This document shows positions 9,186-17,700 of a DNA stretch of 64,000 nucleotides, one piece after another. The stretch covers positions 33,062-97,061 of the forward strand of contig CAZXYS010000014.1 in the NCBI GenBank assembly GCA_964645005.1, read 5' to 3'. The position numbers were made by a program, and so were the translations under genes. Under the pieces are notes generated by a model. The model saw nothing but the letters and a program-made list of their open reading frames with translations, made no database searches and was not told the DNA's origin. This DNA comes from CAZXYS01 sp964645005 (GTDB lineage Bacteria > Bacteroidota > Ignavibacteria > Kapaibacteriales > UBA2268). The stretch's first letter is position 1, and each line of letters begins with the position of its first letter.

Positions 9186-11039
9186 TTATTTTATATACAG
9201 TTTGAAGTTCTTGGGATTATACCATTTTTCCAACAGTTCAACAAATTCTTTGTAATTAGGAGGTTTAATAAAGTCACCGCTAATACTAAGACTCCCTTTT
9301 ATCGTAAAATATTGTACGTCTTCAATCACTGAAATATTAACTTTACCGGCTTCATTGGAAAAATCAATGTTTCCTATGTTATGAACAATACTGCTGTTTT
9401 CGGGTATCTTGATCTTAAAGTGATATGATTCATTGACATTCCTATGTAATTTGACCGGTGTCTTTCTATCTGACTTAATTGCCGGAAAATCGAGAGTGTT
9501 GAAATCACCGGGATTAAAAGGGATGCTGACTTCCTTAAGATTTCCGGTATTTTGTGGCGGATTTTGGTCATTAATTTTAAATTTCGCAGCGAAAGGAGCA
9601 AAATCTCCCGCTATGAAGTCGGGATTTTGAAGTTCCGCATCATAAGAATGTTTTGAGAAAGTGCTTTTGACTAATTTTTCATTTTCCGATCTCTTTAATC
9701 CAGCCTGATAATGCCCGCCAATTTTCACTATACCATTGCCGGAAAATTTGCCTGTAGAGTCAATTTCCAGATTACATGATAACTCAAAAATTCCCTTTTG
9801 AGCTTTTATCTTGTCTGTTTGCTTCCGAATTTCCGGCTCCCAAGGAGCAAAAAATTTCTTCCCATATAAATATTCAGGTGTAAAGCTGCTCTGATGTTTG
9901 TTTGGATCGAGATACACCTTCTTACCACCTTTTTCGCTGGGCGAGGCTATAACAATGGGATTTTCCAATTCCCCAAGAAACAACTTATCATCCGGCATTG
10001 AAGCATCTTGCGAGAAAATTGCAGGATAAGCGCCAATATCCAGCGCTTTAAGCATTGCTGCAAATAGAATAGCCCTGTCGAGATGATTCCCGACATTTCT
10101 GTCGAAGGCTTCCTGCGCCGGCATGGGTGTGCAGCCGGTTTTTAGCGGATCGCAGTTTCCCGTGCCTACATTATTATGGATATGATCATAGATTTTGATG
10201 ATCTTATCCATAGCCGTAAGTTCGTCGGTGGTGAGTTCTTTCACCGATTCTACCGCTTTGTCGTTAAGTGCGAATATATCTTCTGACTTACTTTTTATAT
10301 GATCGATTATTTCGTTCTTTTTGGCAGATGAAAAATACAGTGCAGGGACAAATTTCTCGAAATCCGGCTGCTGCGTTTCCTGTGCCACAAGAGGAACATT
10401 TTTAAATTGCCATGTATAAACGTGGAAGCCCTCTTCATTTGTTTTGACCGGGGATTGTGAGCTATTTGCGAGATGGTGCTCAAAATATTGTCCGTTTGGC
10501 ACTTTCACGATTACATTAAATTCTCTAACGGGGCTGCGCTTGCCTAAGACCACCTTCCCCTGCAAGCCTGGCAGAAAGTCCTTCTCTGATGTCAGGGTAT
10601 AAGCAAATTCCACCGTGCAGCCAAACTCGAGCCCGGTATGTGTGACTACCATTTCCCTTAGATTCATCTCTGGAACATTATCGGACGCACATCTCGGCAG
10701 CACCTCGTTGAATGCATTTTCCGGCGAATGAACAATCTCGCCGGTGGTCATCTTAGTTGCCGACCGTTGGATTTCCAGTTCCTGATAGTCGGGATTGTAA
10801 ACAATGAAAGATTCGCCCGACTTTCGATTAAGCGCATAGCTCGTAAGCACTTTTAATTCATGGGAATAGGTGAATTCAGTCGTGCCGTCCGGCTTCAACA
10901 CGTAAACATGCGTTATCTTCTTATAGACTTCGTCGGCATTCTCTTCGGAATAACCGGCAGCATGTAAATTGCCGGCTAATATTAATGCTAATAAGATTGT
11001 AAAAAAATTAGATTTCGATTTGTTCATTGATAATTCCAT
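9186..11039 (-). CDS. Secreted DUF3857/transglutaminase-like protein lacking catalytic Cys and His (pseudo-enzyme)
   Basis: 617 residues from the first ATG; the ATG at 11025-11027 (MNKSKSNFF) gives a cleaner signal peptide (ILLALILAGNLHAA) and has GGAAT upstream, so it may be the real start. Residues about 35-240 match DUF3857, and about 280-390 the transglutaminase-like core. In the downstream-reading alignment with the paralogue at 12283-14361, that protein's RCGVCKDKAGML is NVGNHLDRAILF here, so the nucleophile Cys is His319; NHSV is replaced by NPIV, so the catalytic His is Pro; only the Asp of YLDP remains. The fold appears kept and the chemistry lost. It is the last gene of a three-gene operon, 5 bp after the histidine kinase. 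Expected location is periplasm or cell surface. Confidence 0.8.
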   Translation of the reverse strand: MELSMNKSKSNFFTILLALILAGNLHAAGYSEENADEVYKKITHVYVLKPDGTTEFTYSHELKVLTSYALNRKSGESFIVYNPDYQELEIQRSATKMTTGEIVHSPENAFNEVLPRCASDNVPEMNLREMVVTHTGLEFGCTVEFAYTLTSEKDFLPGLQGKVVLGKRSPVREFNVIVKVPNGQYFEHHLANSSQSPVKTNEEGFHVYTWQFKNVPLVAQETQQPDFEKFVPALYFSSAKKNEIIDHIKSKSEDIFALNDKAVESVKELTTDELTAMDKIIKIYDHIHNNVGTGNCDPLKTGCTPMPAQEAFDRNVGNHLDRAILFAAMLKALDIGAYPAIFSQDASMPDDKLFLGELENPIVIASPSEKGGKKVYLDPNKHQSSFTPEYLYGKKFFAPWEPEIRKQTDKIKAQKGIFELSCNLEIDSTGKFSGNGIVKIGGHYQAGLKRSENEKLVKSTFSKHSYDAELQNPDFIAGDFAPFAAKFKINDQNPPQNTGNLKEVSIPFNPGDFNTLDFPAIKSDRKTPVKLHRNVNESYHFKIKIPENSSIVHNIGNIDFSNEAGKVNISVIEDVQYFTIKGSLSISGDFIKPPNYKEFVELLEKWYNPKNFKLYIK

Positions 11040-11044
11040 TATTG

Positions 11045-12271
11045 TTAATTCATCTTTTTCATTGGTAAAGTAAAGTAAAATGTAGTGCCTTTATTCTCTT
11101 CGCTTTCAACCCAGATCGAGCCTCCGTTTTTCTCAACGAATTCTTTGCAAAGGATCAATCCAAGCCCGGTTCCCTTTTCTTCTTTCGTTCCGGGTCTCGA
11201 GGATTGCTCTTCAATTTTGAACAGCTTATTTTTAATACTCTCATTCATGCCCATACCGCTGTCGTTTACGGACATAATGATCTTCTCATGGTTCTTCTCA
11301 GCTCGAATAGTGATATTATCATCTTTTCCACAGAATTTTATACTATTCGAAACAAGATTCCGTAAAACCGTGGCAATCATATTTCTATCTGCGTAAGCCT
11401 GAATTTTTTCATCTATTTCATTTTTTACTATTACACCCTTAGAATTCGCAAAGTTTTTTAAAGTATAAGTGATTTGATTTGCCACTTCATTAAGATCAAG
11501 ATCTTCAGGGTTGAAATCCACTTTTCCAAGCTGAGATCGTGCCCATCCCAATAAATTGGTTAGCAAATTATATGTTTGTCGGGAAGATTCGTTAATCATA
11601 CTGATAAGTTCTTTTCTATCTTCTTCGGAAATTTCGTCGGATGCTTCTAATAGCTCTTTCGAAGCATTCAAAAGCACATTGAACGGATTACGCAGATCAT
11701 GCGCTATTATGGAAAAGAACTTATCTTTCCTCGTGTTCAGCTCTTTGTATTTTTCTTTCGATTCTTTTAGCGCAATTTCAGCTCTTTTTTTCTCGTCTAT
11801 ATCGAAAACTATTCCGGCAAGCTTCAGCGGATTACCGTTCTCATCTCTCTTAGTAACTATTCCCCGATCATAATACCATTTCCAGTTACCATCTTTCGTG
11901 CGGATTCGGTATTCTGTTTCGTAGGCGGGTTTTCTCATTTCGAGGTGGTCGCGCATATTCTGCATGGTATTTTCATAGTCATCCGGATGAAGCATTTCCG
12001 TAAAACCCCAGACATCAGGATCGATTTCGCCCTCTTTATATCCAAGAGTTTCAATTTTTCTTTTGTTATAAATAACTTTGCCGGTGGGAACATCCCATTC
12101 CCAGCGCCCCAGATTACCTGCCCAGGCTAAATTGATGTCATCGTCTCTTAAAGAGAACTCTTCTTCCTGTCTTTTCTGCTCGAATTCAAGCACCTCGAGC
12201 TCTTTGATACGATTTTTCAGCCGCTCGTTTTCTTCGATAAGTTCTTGTTTGGTTCTTTTATCATCAGCCAT
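11045..12271 (-). CDS. Soluble PAS-domain sensor histidine kinase
   Basis: 408 residues without a membrane segment, so the kinase is cytosolic. Order of domains: an N-terminal coiled coil (about 5-45, rich in E/K/R), one PAS/PAC domain (about 46-168, with NAWAGNLGRWEWDV-like start and KLAGIVFDIDEKKRAE end), HisKA with phospho-acceptor His191 in FSIIAHDLRNPF, then a HATPase_c domain with N box NLVSNSIKF, G1 VNDSGMGM and G2 GTGLGLILCKEF. All boxes needed for autophosphorylation are intact. No receiver or response regulator gene is adjacent. It lies between two transglutaminase-like genes, 11 bp after the first and 5 bp before the second, so all three are probably co-transcribed. The signal sensed cannot be predicted. 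Confidence 0.92.
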   Translation of the reverse strand: MADDKRTKQELIEENERLKNRIKELEVLEFEQKRQEEEFSLRDDDINLAWAGNLGRWEWDVPTGKVIYNKRKIETLGYKEGEIDPDVWGFTEMLHPDDYENTMQNMRDHLEMRKPAYETEYRIRTKDGNWKWYYDRGIVTKRDENGNPLKLAGIVFDIDEKKRAEIALKESKEKYKELNTRKDKFFSIIAHDLRNPFNVLLNASKELLEASDEISEEDRKELISMINESSRQTYNLLTNLLGWARSQLGKVDFNPEDLDLNEVANQITYTLKNFANSKGVIVKNEIDEKIQAYADRNMIATVLRNLVSNSIKFCGKDDNITIRAEKNHEKIIMSVNDSGMGMNESIKNKLFKIEEQSSRPGTKEEKGTGLGLILCKEFVEKNGGSIWVESEENKGTTFYFTLPMKKMN

Positions 12272-12282
12272 AGTGAAAATCC

Positions 12283-14361
12283 TTACCTTTTTAATATAAC
12301 CGGTTTATCAGAAAGTTTTTTCCTCTGCACAAGCGCCGCTTTGAATTTATCCCAATCTTCCGGCTTATATATTCTTTTTTCCATTCTGTGTTCGACGGAA
12401 AATTTAAGATTATTTCCTTCAATCTTATATTCAGACTCAAAGCTCGCCGGATCGCCTTTTTCATAAGAACCTTCGATAACTTCGAATTCAGGAACTTTAT
12501 CAGCATTTTGGTAATCCGGCAATTTCATTGTCTCATTTATCTTCACCAGTTTTGAGCATCTGATGCGAAAGCCGTATTCTCTTTCTTGCAAGTTAGTGTC
12601 AATCTCTAATTCATATCCGAAAAAATAATCGTCAAACGGATTCTCGGCAGTGATCGGTTTGAACATTAGCTTATCTTCTGTCACAAAAGCGTAGTCGGGT
12701 ATTCTAAAGCTTAGTTCAATATTGAACGGCTCGCTGATGTCGGACGGATCGGTATGCGTCAAACTTGTGATTTCAGCCTTAGGTGATATATCTGCGAATA
12801 ACTGCGGGAAATATTCATCGCGCGAACTCTTGAAGCTGCGCAGGAATGCCCTTCTTATCAGGGCGCCGGTCTGACCTTCGGCTTCGATGGTTATTTTTCC
12901 TTTGAGCGTGCCATCCTTTTTGAGTTCAGTATCAGCACTGATATTGAGATAATGATTTTCCGCAGGTGATACCGGTGTCGTCATCAAATCGGCGCCGCCG
13001 GGAATACCCATAAGCAATTGCTGCTGCTGTTCGGCGCTGGACCATAGTTCTCTAACGCCGGGCACCCAGGTCGGATCGAGCAATATCCAGTCACCATCAG
13101 ATAGTTTAGCTAAAGTCACACTGTGATTGAACTGATCGGCGGGAATTCTGTCTATCCGCGAGCCAGCCATAGTCATCGCCGGATAGGACTCGAAACCGGC
13201 TGCGCGAAGCATTGTCACCAGCATACCGGCTTTGTCCTTGCATACACCGCAGCGGTCAGTGAAAGTCATTTTACCTGTGTGCAGGGTATATCCTTCGCCT
13301 TCGCCCATCGACAAGCCGGAATAGCGAATATTTTCCGCCACCCAGTGAGTCAATATCTTGATTTTTTCCATTTCGTCATCAACGCCTTTCAGCAGTTCAT
13401 CAGTCTTTTCCTGAACATCCTGTGTAACTTCGAAACTGCCGAAATCCTCGTTCACATTATGAAACCAGACCGCTTTGGCGTACCAGTCCGGGGATGTGGA
13501 CATGAGCAGCTTCGGCGCTACGTTTGATGCATTTACCATATTCGGCTCGCTGCTGAAAGGCTGCATATCCTTCTTGTACCAGCAATATTCGGTCTTGCCC
13601 GAGCGGTTAATTTCTTCTTTATGAGCGATTTTCGCAGTGCCGTAAGTTTTCTTATGCGGATTTACCTGAAGTGTAATATCTTTGTCTTTTTCTTGGTGGA
13701 AACGTATGTACGAAGTCAATTCCCCATTATAAACTTCGTATTGCAGCGGTTTATCCTTCGGCATGAAAATCCTGTAAACTTTTTCTTCAACAGGTGCCGA
13801 TGAACGAAAATGAACTATATCGTAATAATGCCCCTTCATCGGCGGAACGAAGCGCTGTTCTTCGCCTTCGCTGTCGCCGAGAAGCGCGTAAGTGAAACCT
13901 TTGCGGTGGATGACAGTCTCGATGGCATCGCCCGGCTCGAGCCGCCCGAATTCCAACGTTTTATTTCTCATGCCCCAGTAAATCATGCGCGCAGGGGCTG
14001 TATAATCGAGAATGCTCGAGGTATCTGTTTTTTCTACAGAACCATCCTTTCTGTAGATCTTTGCCGAGATTATATCTATCGCGGCGGATTGCGGATCGTA
14101 GTTATAGTGGCGATGCCTGTATTGTTTGGCGCCTTTCCACGTGAGAATTTTCGTCAATTTATGCATTTCCACGCGGCTAAGCCCGGATTCCTTGACATCC
14201 ACTTCTGTGCTGTCGTACAGCACGACTACATCTGCATTGGGATATTCTTTCGTTTTTTCGATCAGTTCTCTATTTGGGTCTTTATTCTGCGAAAAACTTG
14301 TATAACAAAACAACAATATTAATATTATTGCCAGAGGAAAGTTCAATTTTAATGCGCTCAT
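12283..14361 (-). CDS. Secreted DUF3857/transglutaminase-like protein with intact triad
   Basis: 692 residues starting with a signal peptide (LAIILILLFCYTSFSQ). Residues about 40-270 fit DUF3857; residues about 320-445 form a transglutaminase/cysteine-protease-like core with all three catalytic positions: Cys374 in RCGVCKDKAGML, His413 in DQFNHSVTLA and Asp429 in ILLDPTW. The spacing of 39 and 16 residues is normal for the family. The C-terminal 250 residues are beta-rich, as in other Bacteroidota DUF3857 proteins. It is the first gene of the operon that also encodes a histidine kinase and an inactive paralogue. Members of this superfamily act as proteases, amidases or cross-linking enzymes, so substrate and reaction remain open. 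Confidence 0.87.
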   Translation of the reverse strand: MSALKLNFPLAIILILLFCYTSFSQNKDPNRELIEKTKEYPNADVVVLYDSTEVDVKESGLSRVEMHKLTKILTWKGAKQYRHRHYNYDPQSAAIDIISAKIYRKDGSVEKTDTSSILDYTAPARMIYWGMRNKTLEFGRLEPGDAIETVIHRKGFTYALLGDSEGEEQRFVPPMKGHYYDIVHFRSSAPVEEKVYRIFMPKDKPLQYEVYNGELTSYIRFHQEKDKDITLQVNPHKKTYGTAKIAHKEEINRSGKTEYCWYKKDMQPFSSEPNMVNASNVAPKLLMSTSPDWYAKAVWFHNVNEDFGSFEVTQDVQEKTDELLKGVDDEMEKIKILTHWVAENIRYSGLSMGEGEGYTLHTGKMTFTDRCGVCKDKAGMLVTMLRAAGFESYPAMTMAGSRIDRIPADQFNHSVTLAKLSDGDWILLDPTWVPGVRELWSSAEQQQQLLMGIPGGADLMTTPVSPAENHYLNISADTELKKDGTLKGKITIEAEGQTGALIRRAFLRSFKSSRDEYFPQLFADISPKAEITSLTHTDPSDISEPFNIELSFRIPDYAFVTEDKLMFKPITAENPFDDYFFGYELEIDTNLQEREYGFRIRCSKLVKINETMKLPDYQNADKVPEFEVIEGSYEKGDPASFESEYKIEGNNLKFSVEHRMEKRIYKPEDWDKFKAALVQRKKLSDKPVILKR

Positions 14362-14733
14362 AAATATCGTTCCGGTATTCTTAGTAAAGCTATTTTAATT
14401 ATAATTTTTACAATTTAATTAAAAATAATTTAATTTAAAAAAACAGACATATAAAAAACACTTATTTATCATCATTGATTTCAAATTTATTGATTTATGA
14501 CTTATTAAAAAAACTAGTATTTTAAATTTTTAATTTGAAAAAAAACAAATTTTGTTCGTAGTTTATTATTATGAAAAATAATTAATCTATCTTTAAAAAT
14601 TTAGATTTACAAAAAAAAGACTTGATATTTTAGCAAAATTATTTTATATTTTCAACTAATTTCCTTTTCGGCATTACCTCAAAAATTTGAACTTAAAAAC
14701 AAATTTTTATTAACAACTTTTCGGGAAAATATT
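14362..14733. other. Divergent AT-rich intergenic region
   Basis: 372 bp separating two divergently transcribed secreted-protein genes. It is extremely AT-rich, with several A and T tracts, and must hold two promoters. I see no convincing sigma-factor motif, operator or small gene. Confidence 0.5.
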
Positions 14734-17700
14734 ATGTTAACAAATGATACCTCTCACAGCAGTAGATTGCATACTACACTGTTGACAATTGTATTAATGT
14801 TCTTTGCTTTCAGCCAAAATGCATTGTCGCAGGACGCAGCCTACACCGGAAATCCGCGCCCTTTTCATCAGGGATATGTTAACCACCCGGTAACAGTTGA
14901 AGCCGGAATTGCAAATTTAGAAAACATACCCGTCCGGAATATTAGAATACACTTTCGAATTATTTACATTGATGGGGATCAGGTTGTTTTCGAACATCGG
15001 GATACGCTGGAATCCCTTGATGGTAATTCTTCCGTTAGAATTAAAGCGCCGGAAAGATGGGCGCCGCAAAATGAAGGGCAATATCTTGCTCAATTCTATT
15101 TTGAGGCGGATAATGATCAGGAACCGGCTAATAACGCTGTAAACAATGAATTGAGAATCACAGAATGGCCCATGCCATTTGATTTGACAATAGAGCAAAT
15201 AAATTTCACCAGACCATTCGAACAGTTTAACTCAAATATCGGCTTTTTCACATTTACTTATGAGCCGTCTGATAATGTTCAATTCGTAAATATCATGGCT
15301 GCTCTTCCAAACAGCTCAGAGCCGCCTGTTTGGATTGTTAAGAATTTCCCGATAAGTCCATTCCAATCAAAGCAGACAGTCTCTGTCTGGGCGGATTTTA
15401 AGCCACTGCAAATTGAAAATGGCACCGACATCCATGATTTGATGATTGATTACCAGGTAACCGACGAGATCATCACCGAAGGATTCACGATGGATAACGA
15501 CTATCCTTTGGAAGTCGAGGATGTAGAATACAATGTGGACAGCGATATAACAGAAGTAATCCCGTCCGAAATTCCCACTGACATTCCCGAAATAATGTGG
15601 GATCCCGGGGAAATTTACTGGGATTATCGCGGATGCGAAGTTCCTAACATCGATCTGGATTCTTCCGAACATAATCCAGACGATGAGCCGGGCTATGAAG
15701 GCGACTGGAACGCATGCGGTCCTGCAAGTACCGCAAACAGTATGCAATGGCTCGAGGATAACAACGATAATATTCCCAGCTCCGGCACAACACACCGCGA
15801 AAAAATGAAAGAAATGAGCGGAATGATGGAGCGCGGCAATGAAGACGGCGTCACCACTAACCAGATGCTAAAAGGAAAGCTCGGCTATATTGACAAGCAT
15901 AAGCTGCCTATAAAAGTCAAATTCCAGAGTTATTTCGAAAGGGCTGATTCAGTGGAATCACCAAATGATAAATACGGGCATTCGGCTGAAAACCAGAGTG
16001 AATCAACCGGCGCCCCGCCAACTTTCGAATGGATTAAAGAAGAGATGGCAAACGGCGAAGATGTTGAGATAATGTTCGGCTGGTACGACCGCTCTGGCAA
16101 CAGACACGGCGGACACTGGGTTGTTCTGACTGGCGTCAGTCAGGTTGGCAATAATACTAAAGGTCTGTACTTCAAAGATGACCTGCATCAAGACAGAGAA
16201 GGCGGCACGCGCCAGCAATATGTCAACTGGGTCGAAGGCGATGACGGATGGTCGCGCCTTGTCGGTTTGGAAGGACCCAACAACTACTGCTGGGTGGAAA
16301 GCGCCATTTCCGAAAGCTATGATCCGACAGTAACTCACGATATACAGGATATTCAAATCAATCAGTTGAATTACGACTCATTCTTCGATGTGTTCACATC
16401 TCTCAAATCCCACTTCAAATTCGATTTTGTTCCTGAAGATTATCCGCGATATCTGAATGTATTTGCAAATGATGTTGACGGCGATAGAGAATGGATACTG
16501 CGGAATATTCTGCTGCCGCCATTCGAAGTGAGAAGTGAACTCGCCGTTTGGTGGGATATGAGCGTTCTCGGATACGAAGAAGGCGACGAGATAGATGAAC
16601 TTGAAATAGGATTCAAAGTAGATACTGATTATATCAACGAGGAAACTTCTCAAACTTACACTGTCGGCAATTGGCAGCCTATACCCGTCAATGATGTTGA
16701 ATACAATAAAAAATTGAACACAGTTGAGCAAGACGACGAAAAGCTTGATATAGACATCGAAGTGACATACCTTAGAGATTTCGAACTCGGCGAAGATATA
16801 AAATGGCATTACCGCGGGTGCGAGGTTCCGAACATCGATCTTGACTCTGCCCGAAACAATCCGAATACCGATACAAGCTATGCCGGTGATGCAAACGCCT
16901 GCGGGCCTGCCGGCGCAGCCAACAGCCTTCACTGGCTCGAGACCACGCATCCCAAGCTCAGTGAGAACACCACTCACAGAGAAAAGCTGAAAGAACTAAG
17001 CGATATGATGGATCGCGAGGATAATGGGGGCGTATTCAGAAGAAATTTCATAGAAGCAAAGCTTGAATATATCGATAAATACAAGCTTCCAATAAAAGTC
17101 AAATTCCGGAGCTGGAAGTTCGGCACCGATTCAATACCTTCACCTGATGATAAATACGGTCATTCGGCAGACAATCAGAATGATTCGGCAAATTCATTCC
17201 CAAGTTTTGACTGGATGATGAACGAAATGAGAAACGGTGAAGACGTTGAGCTTGAGCTGGGCTATTATGATTCCACAGGCAGCCGCGGCGGCGGACACTG
17301 GGTCACGATCACCGGCGCCAGCGATGTCGGCACTGCACAGGGGTTTTATTTCAAAGATGATATAGATCAATCGGACAGCGGCGGAACTGAACAGGAATAC
17401 TGCAACTGGGAAACTTATGAAGGTATGCCATACCTGCCACAACTCTCAACTAAAGACGAAGTTGCGGTTGTCGAGACTGTCGTTTCCGAAAGCTATGACG
17501 CAACTGTATCTCATGATATTAAGGATGTTAAGATTGAGAAGATCAATTACGACATCGGACCCTCGATGTTCGAAGATCAACCGGGCAAAGGATTGATCAC
17601 GTTTAAATTCATTCCCGAAGAGGACGATCTTCGCTATGTAAATATGAAGGCGAAAACCAAAAATGACGAAGAATTCTGGGTTTGCAGGAATGTATTGCTG

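Noticed and set aside
13810..14322. 170-residue plus-strand ORF antisense to the active transglutaminase-like gene
   Set aside because: The opposite strand encodes a clear signal peptide and family domain; this frame has no recognisable features.
16378..16977. 199-residue minus-strand ORF inside the C39-like repeat gene
   Set aside because: Shadow of the plus-strand gene; similar antisense frames recur in the other repeat units, as expected from duplicated DNA.
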